NCBI RefSeq assembly: GCF_000143415.4
Contig: NW_003314330.1
Location: 496,001 to 560,000, forward strand
DNA from: Selaginella moellendorffii
Lineage: Eukaryota > Streptophyta > Lycopodiopsida > Selaginellales > Selaginellaceae
Direction of reading: 5' to 3'
Length of the DNA: 64,000 bases
Positions within the stretch are counted from its first letter, which is position 1. Every line of letters starts with the position of its first letter. Positions 26,090 to 37,059 of this stretch are shown one piece after another. The notes under the pieces were generated by a model that was given only the letters and a program-made list of their open reading frames with translations, had not been told where the DNA came from and did not search any database. The translations under genes and the position numbers were made by a program.

Positions 26090-27536
26090 ATGGCATCGGC
26101 GATGCTTGGGAGCTGCTGCGCGACACTCCCGTGCAAAATTTCCGCCAGGCAGCAGCTCTTCCTCCACGAATTACGCGGCCGACGCAGCTGGAGTTCTCCC
26201 AGGCTCGGTCAGTTCTTGAATTTGTCGACGAACCAAAGGTGTGTAGCTCTTTTTTTTTTTTTCAAGTAAAGTTCTACTGGATTGTCTTCTTTCAGGATTT
26301 ACTGTGCGCTATCAAGTGAATCCACGACAACCAAAAAGGTGAATAGCTCGATCTTATCTTCTCGAGGCTTAAGCATGCTTTCCAGGAAGTTGAAGAGGAG
26401 GAAGTTCCATTGCCTATTGTTGTAATCGACCAGGATGCTGATCCTCACACCACTGTTGTCGAAGTTAGCTTTGGCGATCGGCTTGGGGCACTGCTTGACA
26501 CGGTGAGTGTCATCTCTTAATTTTTCTATAACAGAGAAGTAAGCTGTTTCTTCCTCTGTTCAGATGAAATCGCTGCGAGATCTTGGATTAACTGTGGTCA
26601 AGGGGAACGTTAAGATGGTTGGAAATACCAGGCGCAACAGGTTCTCCATCACACGCGCGTAAGCTACTTAAAGTCCCATTTTTCTTGAGTTGGATAATTA
26701 TTCCGTCTTAGATACGACGCTCTCTGCTGTTATAATAGAAAGCGAGCGGTGTTTTCAGGGATTATAGAGAGATTTGGATTTGGATGCTTCCAATTTGATC
26801 TCTCATCCTTGCTTTGGCAGGGATAATGGTCGGAAGGTTGAGGATCCTGAGCTGCTGGAGTCCATTCGCCTGACGATTATTGACAACCTCTTGAAGTACC
26901 ATCCAGTATGGCGATTTCGTTTTCTCTGTTCTTTGAGGATTTCATTTGATGTTTGTGCAGGAGTCGAGTGCTCGATTAGCCATGGGAGAAGCTTTCGGCA
27001 TTAAACCCCCGAAGAAGGTATAGTCTACTTGGATTTCCTGTATGCATTCGAAACTCTGGCTATCGGCTGCAGCAAGAGATTCAAACTTTTATCACCATCA
27101 AAGAAGATGGTTCAGATAAAAGGTGAGAAGATGAAGCTCATCTTGATTATTTTGTTTTACGTTTGCGTTTGTTCTCTTCTTTGTGCTGCAGCTTACTGAC
27201 AATTGAGACCGCAGATAAACCTGGTCTCATGATTGAGATTCTCAAAATCATCAATGATATTAGCGTGTCTGTCGAATCAGCTGAAATGGATACTGAGGTA
27301 CACTCTCTTATACAGATCTCATCATGCATCATACTTTTTCGTTCATCCAGGGTCTAATTGCAAAAGACAAGTTTCATGTTAGCTATGGAGGGAAAGCTCT
27401 GAGCAAATCGCTGTCCCAGGTATGGAAGTAGTTTCATTCTTTCTTTCTTCCTTTCCTTAATTCAACATCATCACAGGTTTTAACCAATTGCTTGAGGTAC
27501 TACCTCAGAAGGCCCGTGGAAGAGGAGAGCTACTAG
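26090..27536 (+). CDS. plastid ACT-domain protein, ACR11/ACR12-like
   Basis: Ten exons: 26090-26238, 26296-26338, 26386-26502, 26564-26658, 26821-26905, 26961-27017, 27073-27122, 27192-27297, 27351-27419, 27477-27536; 276 residues in frame. The N-terminal about 60 residues are Ser/Arg-rich and fit a transit peptide. Two ACT domains follow: one from [37 protein letters not shown], the other from [38 protein letters not shown] domains bind amino acids. Arabidopsis ACR11 is a plastid protein linked to glutamine synthetase/Fd-GOGAT regulation, so a nitrogen-sensing role is inferred. Ends RRPVEEESY. Confidence 0.88.
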
Positions 27537-27701
27537 AGTTACTATAAATCCTTCTCCACAACATAGCTATATATCAAAACCTCACTCCGTCCTAGTACGA
27601 GACATGCTTGCAAGCCGGGGGATTCTCTTCATAAACTCCGCAGCAAGTGTCCAAGATATCAAAGCTAATGGTATCAATGAAATTGCCAAAAACTAAAGCC
27701 T

Positions 27702-27775
27702 TGGCTTCATCCAGGTTCGAACTGGAGACCTTCAGTGTGTTAGACTGACGTGATGACCAACTACACCATGAAACC
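27702..27775 (-). tRNA. tRNA-Val (anticodon AAC)
   Basis: Read on the minus strand, 27775-27702 folds as a complete 74-base tRNA: acceptor GGTTTCA paired with TGAAGCC, a D arm with TAGTTGGT, anticodon loop TCTAACA giving AAC, and a T arm with GTTCGAAC. No intron. A run of T follows the gene (ttagtttttgg), as expected for RNA polymerase III termination. Confidence 0.95.
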
Positions 27776-27846
27776 AATGTGCTCTTTGCTGGAAAGACAA
27801 TATCTAAATTTGAGTTTTGGCAGGTTTTTGTCATTCTCATGACTAA

Positions 27847-27927
27847 GTTGCTTTGGCCGAGTGGTTAAGGCGTGTGCCTGCTAAGTACATGGGATTTCCC
27901 GCGAGAGTTCGAATCTCTCAGGCAACG
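27847..27927 (+). tRNA. tRNA-Ser (anticodon GCT)
   Basis: The 81 bases fold as a class II tRNA: acceptor GTTGCTT with AGGCAAC, D arm GGCCGAGTGGTTAAGGC, anticodon stem TGTGC/GTACA around CTGCTAA giving GCT, long variable arm TGGGATTTCCCGC, and T arm GAGAG-TTCGAAT-CTCTC. No intron. It is divergent from tRNA-Val, 71 bp away. Confidence 0.96.
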
Positions 27928-28035
27928 AAAGATTGCACATTTTCGAAATTAAAATATTCTACACTTGCTTTAATTCAAAGTAAAACCAACACGATCGTCG
28001 AAGCGACGCTCCATGATTCTTATATAGCGGTTTTG

Positions 28036-30465
28036 ATGAAAGAAGATTTCACCACGATCATGGGCAAGCTAAAGAATTTGATCCAAACGATCGCTAGATT
28101 ATGCGAGAAGGTAGGATAGGCTAGCATTTCTATCAACGCGTTGTCGAAAGATGGAAAGAAGCGTGTAGAAACGCTGTTGAACGTTTCAAAAGGCTATAGC
28201 TAGAAATGCTATAGCCTTTCTTAGGTCTTGCTCATTTCTTTCCTCGTTTCCTCCAGGAAGAACAAGGCGCGCGGAGGAGGAAGAAGCTCGAGGCGATCAA
28301 GCTGGCCGCGCACAGGATTCTCGATCGCCTCCTCCGCAAGCTCCACATCGATCCGTATTCTTCCACTGGCGAGGTGAGAGAAATCTAGAGCGATATTTCG
28401 ATCGGTATTTCACCAGGATTTCGCCCGGCAGACCGAGGAATCGATGATGTCGGCGATATTCGATCACCACCGCCACGCATCGGAGCTCTTCGCATCGGTC
28501 CCCAACACCGCGGCTGGAGATCCATCAAATTTCTGGAGCGAGGAGCTCAAGAAAGCCCCATTCCCGACCAACTCCTTCTGGCTCAACTACGTTCTCAAGG
28601 ATGGATCACAGCCAGAGTACATTCATCCATACCTTGTTCAGTCCAAGCCAGGCGCCTTCACGATCTGCTATCCAGCCAGGATCGTTTCTCCAGCCTTCAT
28701 CATCCAGGCATTCACGCAGGACATCACAATTTCTCATGGCCGAGGCAACGTCCCACACGTCATCTCACACTACGACGATCTTTCGGTAGCGCTGGAAGTT
28801 CCAGGCAAGCGCCTCAAGGTTCCTCTAGTTCGTGGAAGTCCATACGTGACGCTGGTTTTCAAGGGTGGCATCTCTAGCTCCAACTATGAACCAGTGACCA
28901 TCTCAACGATTCATGCCATCTTGGAGCTCACATCAAGCCCCGACAATACCAAGCATCGCCTAGTTCTCAACAACAGGCAGACTTGGTGCATCTACTCTAG
29001 CTCGGCTATGGAGATTGTCAAGGATGGAGTGTCGGCTGTGCGAAGCAAGAGACCTTTCTCGGGTGCTTTGCGGCTGGCGTTGGTTCCTCGTCCTGAAAGC
29101 GAAGGGGTCCTGGACACTTTCAGTGGAAGATATCCCGTGAGAGGGCATGCAACCTTTGACAGGCCTTTCAGCATGGGCTTCGAGTGGAAGAGCCGCGGAA
29201 GGGGAGAGCTTCTCATGCTGTGCTTACCGATGCACAAGGAGATAATGGCTTCTCCAAGCCTGTCGACCTGCCGGGTGTCGAATCTCGTCTACTCCAGCAT
29301 CGATGGAAGCTTGGAAGGCGTCGTGGGTGACAAGTGGTCGCTGGAGCCGAGGTCGGTTTCGTCTGCGTGGTACTCGGACTGTGGCATTTCGGACAGCTTC
29401 GCTCGCGACCAGATCAAGCACGCCTTGGACAGAGATGTACACGAGCTCTCGCAGATTTCTACCAACTCGAGCTACTTTTACGGCAAGGCCGCTGCTCGAG
29501 CTGCAAGGATGGCGCTCATAGCCGAGGAAGTTGGCCACTATGGAGTGATACCGAAGCTGAGAAGCTTTCTCGACGAGGCCGTCACGCCATGGCTCGACGG
29601 GAGCTTTGCGAGAAACGGGATAGTCTTTGATGCAAAGTGGGGGGGTCTGGTGAGCCGGGAGGGAGCCAGAGATCCGGGGGCCGACTTTGGAAATGGAGTC
29701 TACAACGATCATCACTACCACTGGGGTTACTTCGTCTACGCTGGAGCTGTTCTTGCCAAGATCGACAATGCCTGGGCCAGGAAGTACCGTGACCACCTCT
29801 ACACTCTGGTGGGAGACTACATGACTTTTAGGAAGGAAGGCTCGAGCTTTCCAAGGCTGCGGTGCTTCGACCTGTGGCTCATGCATTCCTGGGCTGGGGG
29901 TCTGACGGAATTCGCGGATGGTCGCAACCAGGAAAGCACCAGCGAGGCTGTGAATGCGTACTACTCGGCGGCGCTACTTGGCATGGCTTTTGGGGACGTG
30001 GGACTCATCAACCACGGTCTCACACTCGCAGCTCTGGAGATTCATGCAGCGAAATCACTCTGGTTCGTCCCTTCCAGCTCCGATTCTTCGATCTACGAGG
30101 AGGAGTTTGCGAGAGACAACCGGGTCATCGGAGTTTTATGGGCCAACAAGAGAGACACAGGACTGTGGTTTGCTCCAGCCGAGAGCAGGGAATGCAGGGT
30201 TGGGATCCAGGTTCTTCCTCTCACTCCCATCACCGAGAAGCTGTTCGACGACAAAGGTTTTGTCCGGGAAGTTGTGCAGTGGACATGGCCCAGAGTGGAG
30301 CTCGCAAATGTTGCAGATGGATGGAAGGGATTTGCCTACGCTCTCGAGGCAGTCTCTGGGGATTCAAAGGCGGCTCTCAAGAACACTTTGGCACTCAAAG
30401 GACATGACGATGGGAACTCGCTCTCAAATATGCTCTGGTGGATATCTACTCGCCCGCCGTGCTAG
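28036..30465 (+). CDS. GH81 endo-1,3-beta-glucanase
   Basis: Three exons, 28036-28110, 28257-28373 and 28417-30465, join in frame to 746 residues (a second ATG at 28060 could be used). No signal peptide is apparent: the N-terminus is a basic helical region. The large exon is a glycoside hydrolase family 81 domain: PFPTNSFWLNYVL, IHPYLVQ, NDHHYHWGYF, and the catalytic-glutamate segment GGLTEFADGRNQESTSEAVNAYYSAALLGM (about 29895-29985). Family members cut beta-1,3-glucans; soybean relatives act as glucan-elicitor-binding proteins, so a defence or callose-related role is possible. Its first intron contains a perfect 12-bp hairpin. The C-terminal region ends SNMLWWISTRPPC. Confidence 0.9.
28189..28219 (+). 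other. perfect 12-bp hairpin in GH81 first intron
   Basis: AAAGGCTATAGC and its exact complement GCTATAGCCTTT flank a 7-base loop. A partial third copy (ggctagcatttctat, 28119-28133) is also complementary to the right side. No known small RNA is recognised. Confidence 0.5.
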
Positions 30466-30738
30466 ACACGACTTTAGTCAACGTTTATAATGCAAGTAAT
30501 ATTCTGTATTTTATGCTGGTTCAACATGTAGATTCAGTTTCATTCTACTATAGGACAGCTTCACTCTAACCACTTGAGGGATGAATAACAGTGGTAATTG
30601 ATTTTTGAACGTAACACACTTGAGGTGGATGATTATGGCAATATTTTTTAAGGTGTTGAGCTTGATGCTGTCAGAGTCGATGTTTTATGTCCATTCTAAA
30701 GTTATGAGTTTGAGAAGGTTTTCCATAGGCATCTATTG
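30466..30738. other. GH81 3' flank, no gene seen
   Basis: AT-rich sequence after the GH81 stop codon with no coding frame of interest. It ends at the left target duplication of the candidate DNA transposon. Confidence 0.5.
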
Positions 30739-30743
30739 CATTC

Positions 30744-30795
30744 TATGGCGTGCAATTTGTAAAAGGGTGGATTTTACAACGGTGGATTTCACTCA
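30744..30795 (+). repeat. left terminal inverted repeat of candidate DNA transposon
   Basis: Matches the complement of 39184-39235 over about 50 bases with several mismatches. The first 26 positions differ at one base. CATTC precedes it at 30739-30743. Confidence 0.6.
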
Positions 30796-31029
30796 CACCA
30801 CGTGTATGCTTGCTATTGGTCCATGTGTATTATGAGTGTGAAAAAAACACAGGCATAGAATATTTTATGAATATCCAATCCTTATGCCCCGGATGGGGCA
30901 TCATGCCCATAGCAATGACCCATGCTATGTATGGAATGGAGCCATTCATGGCCCATAGACCCATTCATCCCATGCATTCGAGCAAGTTCTTGGTGCTCAT
31001 GGCAAGAGTTTATCTTTTGTTGCAATGCA

Positions 31030-31046
31030 TTTACAAATTGCACGCC
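31030..31046 (-). repeat. internal copy of the terminal repeat
   Basis: TTTACAAATTGCACGCC is the exact complement of 30747-30763 (GGCGTGCAATTTGTAAA). Together they would bound a 300-bp MITE-like unit, 30747-31046. Confidence 0.6.
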
Positions 31047-31047
31047 T

Positions 31048-31393
31048 TTTTTAACATAGTGTCATAGCAAGCGTAAGTGAACTCCATCTAGAATTTGGGA
31101 GTATGGCAGCCTTGATCGTCATCAACAGCCATCGCCGTGTCCTCCCCACATTGCCGACCGCCGCTGTGCTGCTCGCAATCATCGATGCTCCCATTGTTAC
31201 CCGCCGCAGCGTCTAGGCAATCGTTGAATCCTCTTGCTTCCTCTGTCTTGCATTGTGATTCTTGAGGTGCATTCACCATGGATGCGAAGAACTCCTGGGC
31301 TCTCATAGCTGGAAAATGTTGGAAATTGAGTCACACCTGGGCACACCTCTTTTAACATAGTGTTCATAACAAACGTAAGTGAACTCCATCTAG
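31048..31393 (-). other. duplicated 45-bp segment around a short minus-strand frame
   Basis: The segment ttttaacatagtgt.cata.caa.cgtaagtgaactccatctag occurs at about 31048-31093 and again at 31347-31393. Between them a minus-strand frame (31306-31088) encodes 72 residues with no family resemblance (SMVNAPQESQCKTEEARGFN). It may be a diverged exon of an element gene. Confidence 0.35.
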
Positions 31394-31634
31394 CTCCATT
31401 GCAAAGCCATGGATATATACTATCTGGAGTCATGTCTTTAATGGATCTCATTGAGTTTATCTTTCGTTGCAATTGATTTCCAATGTAGCTCTCTCAACAC
31501 TTGAGTTTTGTACCATGATGCTTAGAAGATTTGCATATGACTCAAAAGTAGGTTGAAGTCTAACCAATTTGATGAATTGGTGGGGTTCATACTTCAATTG
31601 TGTACTATGCAAAGGTGCATAGTGTTGATGTTTA

Positions 31635-31897
31635 GACCTAGAGTTCTCTCAAGAGGAGCATGCTAAAGGAAATTTGAGAATGTGGAAGTTGCAATTGCAT
31701 GTAGTAACATTCAGGATAACAATAGGCACTTTCAACATTTTCCAATTATAATTGTTTCAAATTGGACCTAGAGTTCTCTCAAGAGGAGCATGCTGAAGGA
31801 GATTTGAGAATATGGAAGTTGCAATTGCATGTAGTAACATTTAGGTGAGAAGAGCAATGACAATGGACACTTACAATATTTTCCAATCATAACCGTT
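31635..31897. repeat. tandem duplication, 130-bp unit x2
   Basis: Two adjacent copies begin gacctagagttctctcaaga at 31635 and 31765 and stay alike through ttgcaattgcatgtagtaacatt and the ttttccaat end, with scattered substitutions. Confidence 0.8.
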
Positions 31898-32663
31898 TCA
31901 AATTTTGAAATTTGTAAAAAGGGTTTCCAAGCATGGGGCAAAACTATCCAATGTATGCCGTGTGCTGCGGCCGAAGAACTGAAGTTTTCAGGGATTGGAA
32001 GCTCGTGCTCACTTTGGTAAGAGTAGATTTGTAATAATTTCCTATATGGTGTAACCCTTTTGCAATGTTTGAGGTTTCTGGGTTTCCTCCTGGCATGGCA
32101 AACTGGAGACGATTTTATGACTTCTTTGAGGCACAACAATGGATCCAATAGGGGACAGGACCGAGGATTCTATATGATGCCTCCTCCTCTCAAGGCTCGA
32201 CAATCCCTTTGACAAGGCAGCCCAAGACTACTTCTAATCTTGTGTCAATCACCGAGGGGAAAGGTCCTGCTGAAGAAAGCGACAGCGAGGGATATGTTAC
32301 TACTCGAGATGCAAGCGAGGACGAGTTCACAGACCCAGAGGGTGATTTTGGTTCTACCAAACAAGTTGAGAGTTCCTCAAGCGAGGATGGGCATCATGTA
32401 GCACCCAAGCTCGATAGTTTTGACCCAGAACCTAAATTGGGAGCTGCTTTGGAAGCTATAGTGATTACCCTTGGTGAGACAAGCATAAGCCAAAAGGGTA
32501 CCAAGGGCCGCAAGTGCCTATAATGGGCATTTGTGGAATATTTTGAATATTCTTACCTTTAACTTTGCCAATGAACTGGAAAGAGTCTCTTTCAAAGTGT
32601 GAAACATATTTCAAGACAATTATCTATTTTTATTGTGAAAGTGTCTACATTACTTCCACAACA

Positions 32664-35600
32664 TTAGCCCAATCCATACAAGCTCTCTGGATTTTGGAGT
32701 GCCCAGTGGATCTTGTGTTTGGTCCACTCCTTTGACAGGTATGTTAAAGGGAAGAAAACTTCTCGTGTGCATGTGGAGAACCTGGGAAATCGAGTAGATG
32801 ATGTACTCTGTCTCTCAACTTGGATCCAAATAGGCTCTCCCGGTCGGAACTCTGGAGAATCAACCGCAAAGTGATGGAACTTGGATAACTCTTTCGGGCT
32901 CATATCTATAAAATGTTCAAACATACAAGAGTTTTAGTTGTTTGTGAAAGTAAATAGTTACCTTGAATGATGTCCACAATCCAGCTGCGGAAGTTCTCTC
33001 CAAAGTCCTGATCAAAGATCAGGCAGTTGATGAACTCCGCAGGAGGAATGATCGTCCTTACCCGGAAGACCTGTAACAAAGCATCTGTCCCAATGAGTGA
33101 AAGCCCACCTAGCAATGCTGGACTCTTGTAAGGCCTTTGACGAGCTTCCATGCGCATTGAGTGTTGGAAGCCATCTTGGAGTAAGTCTCCCACTACGTTT
33201 GGCTCGATGAATAGGTAATGCCAAACCACCGCAGCCACGCATGCCTCCACAGCTTGCTCATAACCTTCACCAAGTTCGGTGAGTCTAGACTCAAGCACTG
33301 CATTGTAGTCAGTAATTGCAGGGTTCTCTAGGATGGAATCCACAGACTTGCGCCGATTGCCCTCCTCCTTTAGGCTTGATGCACCTCACAATTGGTTGAG
33401 TGCATTCCAGATATGCGACGCGCATGCTTTGAGGTCCATCTCATATAGTCCTCCTCGGGCAAGTCGTCCATCCTCGTTTGGAACCTTTCCAGCTGCAATT
33501 GCCAATGTTGCAATTGTACACCCGCGAGAAACCTGTGCATTACATTCGAACGCTTGGAATAGCAACCATCCCACAAAGATAGCCTGTGCATATAAAAGTG
33601 AGGAGCATATAAAACTTGTGCTTTAAACTTAACTTACCACATCTCGCTTTTCTTGTCGCAACGTCCTAGAATGCACTGGCATCCTGGGATGCCAATATGT
33701 GGCTCCTTCCCTAAGCACAAACAGTCCACGCGTCTGTAACACAAAATTACTCTAGTGAGCCAAGTGAAAATTAGACTTACCGATCCTAGAATCTGGCAAA
33801 CAGCCTCCCTAATGGCTTTTGCATGTGGCCCACCCACATTTATTGTGGATTCCTCCCACACCAAAGCTCCTCCAATCTCAGACGTATAGACCACTTTGTA
33901 ATTCGGTGTGCGGAGATTAGTATTGAAGGCGAATTGGAAACAACTGAATTCATTGTTTGGTGCAATCTAGAAGGACAAGTGAGGTAACTCCAATTCATAG
34001 GCAATCCATTGCTTACCAGAATGCGAGACGGCCTCAAACGTGTACGAGCAAGTCTGTATGGCCGAAGCATGGCCTTCTCGATGCAAAAACGAGAGAACTT
34101 ACAATACAGTATTTCAACAGTGTCAAATAGTTCTCTCAATTGTTGTGCAGCCGCCCAATTCCTACGTAGGTCCCTGCACAAAACCATAAGATGGTATTAA
34201 GTGCTAAGAAATAGATACACGTACCTTTTCTCAATGAACCATGCTATTGTGGACTCAAGAATTGAAGGAGGCACATTAATACTTACTTCAGCAAGGAGCT
34301 GTTGGATTGTGTTGTCACAAAACACATCCTCGTACTGTGCTTCTGAAAGGCCAAGCTTAAGGAAAAGACTCTCCCAATCTTGCCAATGAGGCATGGCTTG
34401 GTTGAAAAGCACGTGCCGCAGAAATATTTCACCGCCAGCCCAATGGAATTCAGGGTGTTTAGCAATAGCGTCTAGCATCTCCTCGTCACTTGTGCTCTCC
34501 ACGGCAAAGCAACCAAGAAGCTTGTGTTTCAGCCATTGCACCTGTAAGAGAACTTCAGCATCCCCCTGTGCCCTCACGTCAAGGGTTGTGGTGGCATCCT
34601 GTAAGGCAGAAACCTCCTCAATCTGCAGCATGATAAAGTTGGCACTATCCTGAGTGGTTAACTGAACAGCTTCATTAAATGCATTGGTGGCATCAATCCA
34701 TCTTTATTGATGCTCCAACAATCTACATGCAAACATTAGTTCAATTTTCAATACCACAATTTTCAATTATCTTACTCTACTGTAGAAAAGTTGTCAAGCA
34801 ACTCCATAAGCGTAAACGGAGTGGAGCTACTTCCCTCTAGAAAGGGGGGTGGAGGCACACCATGGTCTTCAAGGCCTCCGCCATCACTGTCATACACTAC
34901 CATTGGCCTATCTGCACTCAGAAATTAGAAAATGAAGAAAATATTCATTTATGTTAATGCTTCTTACCAGCCGCATGGCCTGGAGCCACTATCTCTAGTG
35001 ACAAGGATGTCTTTGGAGATCCTTGGTGTGGTTCATCCCCACCATCACCTTGTTCTTCGACTCCGCTAATGTCCATGTTGTTTTGTGTGGGGAGAGTTTC
35101 TTCCGGTAATGGAAGAATGTCCTCTTCATCCGCAGAGTCTTCTTCTTCATTATTCTCGCAAGGGTTTGGTTCCTACGTGGCTGGCCTTGGATCATCATTT
35201 GCAGTCAAGGTATTTGTAGCAGCTACAACTGCAAAGACCACAACATATATTTGTGAGGAGGGAACTTAAAAAAAAAATGACTTACGTTCACGAACATCCT
35301 TTTTTTCGAGTGCTCGGGCCTGTTTTTGATAACTTAGCCAATGTTTGTCAGTAAGATGCTCCATAACATTGTATAAATATATAACTGTTGCCCGATTGCC
35401 ATTGGCCTTGTTTGCTATAGCTCCCCATGATGTTTGAGGAGGCCAGTAGCAAGGCCGGATAGAGCTGAGGCCAAATTTTGCAGACTCGGCATGGGCCTCA
35501 CCACCATTGGACTGCCTTGCACGCCGGACAAATGCTCCTGGGTTGGTCATGGATGAAGGTTGAATTCCTGAGGCTTGGAGTGATAGTAGAATCGCATGTT

Positions 35601-36880
35601 GGGCTGTGCCGGGCTGGAAAGGAATACTAGAGTATAAGCCACCCCATATGAGACACTCTGGGAGGTCCACTGCCAGCTCGTCAAGTTCCGTCACCTTCAC
35701 AGATGGCTCTCTTTTCCGCCCATATAAGTGTACATGCCAAGTCTTTGGGATTGCAATCCACTTGGTGACAAGAACTGTGGTGAACGGCCGGGGGACCAAG
35801 GGTGTTGTAGACGACATCCCACCAATGACTTTAGATTGACTGCCACGACGTCCACGACGACAACATAAGGACTGCCGATTGTTATCGGCATAGGTGTGCA
35901 CTGCAGCCACAAGCGGTGAGAGAGTCTAGCACAGTGAAACAAAAATGAGTTAAACAAATCCAAAGAAGAAAAAAAAGAAGAGTGCATGGGGTCATGTTAT
36001 ACCTGTGGCTCACATGGCAGCCTGCCTTGAGGGTCAGCTTGAACATATCTGGATGTCAAAGCTCCACTAGATGATGATGTCGATCCTTGGGAGTAGTTGT
36101 GGAATGCTGATGGGGAACTATAAGCTCGTTGGTGTGAGGCATTGTCAACTCACCCTACGCAGAAAAACACATGGAAAAAAAAACGGGTACAAATGAAAAA
36201 CTTACCGAGCTAGACCGCTTGTTGCTTCGGGAGGTAGATGGCCAGGTACTGGCACTTGTACCGGTAGATGGAGTTGCGAGAGTAGTAGCGGTTGGTGGAG
36301 TTGCGGGGCTGGTAGCAGTGGCACTATATGGGATTCCGTGAGCACGTCCTCTAGTTGGTGTTGGTGTTGGTGGCAACGTTCCAGATTGGACAACACCGTG
36401 GGCATGAGGTGTCCGGACTTGCTCATTTTGAATGCTCGGGCTGCTACTTTCCAAGGAAGGCGAGGAGAATGAAACATGTTGGAGGTTCCGCATATGTTGC
36501 AATGTATGCAATGTTAGGCGGTGCTCTGCTTGCTCAAATGCAGTCGGGAGCTGTGGATGGGATGCTGTTGGAGTTGATGTCCTTGCTACGGAGCTTGGAA
36601 AATCAAGTGGCTGGCATGTGTCTCGCGGGACTGTTGGCTGTACCGATTGCGGAACATCGAGTGCTTGGCTGCGTGCTCGCGAGGTGTTTCCATAGTGTCT
36701 ACTGCTGTTGAAGCGTGCGGCGTTCTTGCTTCGAGCCTAGAAACCACAAAGGATTGGTTATGCAAACCTGATTGAGGAGAAGCTACCCACCATCACAGCT
36801 GTGGCGCTCTCGCTTGGGCGGTGGTCTTGCGATCGGGGGAGTGTGCACTAGAAGCCTTGCCTCCGGTTAGATGACACGAA
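32664..36880 (-). pseudogene. long multi-exon gene of unknown function inside the DNA transposon
   Basis: A chain of minus-strand coding exons separated by short GT-AG introns. In order it encodes a Pro/Thr/Ser-rich N-terminus (about 36870-36210, e.g. PPTPTPTRGRAHG, ATATSPATPPTATTLATPS), a folded region (35910-35270: TKWIAIPKTWHVHLYGRK, NANGNRATVIYLYNVMEHLTDKHW-like), an acidic linker (about 35180-34975: NNEEEDSADEEDILPLPEE), and a long helical C-terminal part (34630-32664: FLKLGLSEAQYEDVF, NFRSWIVDIIQ, ending NPESLYGLG). I do not recognise any domain. A TGA at 33388-33386 breaks the last third. Exon borders are only partly resolved. Its place beside the transposase suggests a second transposon protein. 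Confidence 0.5.
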
Positions 36881-37059
36881 TCGATTGGAAGAATGAACGA
36901 ACCATCGACAAAATCATGTCATAAAATGAAATTGCCCCGTATCCAAGGCACAATTAATATGGGTAGGACTTGGTGAAAACCCTAATCCCAAACGTGGGAA
37001 CCCTAAAATTGAACAAATCAAAAATTGAATTTAAATTTGAAATGTACACTAAAGAACAC

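Noticed and set aside
32209-32523. Plus-strand acidic 104-residue frame inside the DNA transposon
   Set aside because: Low-complexity Ser/Glu content, no family resemblance, opposite strand to the element's genes and no splice context; likely chance or an eroded fragment.
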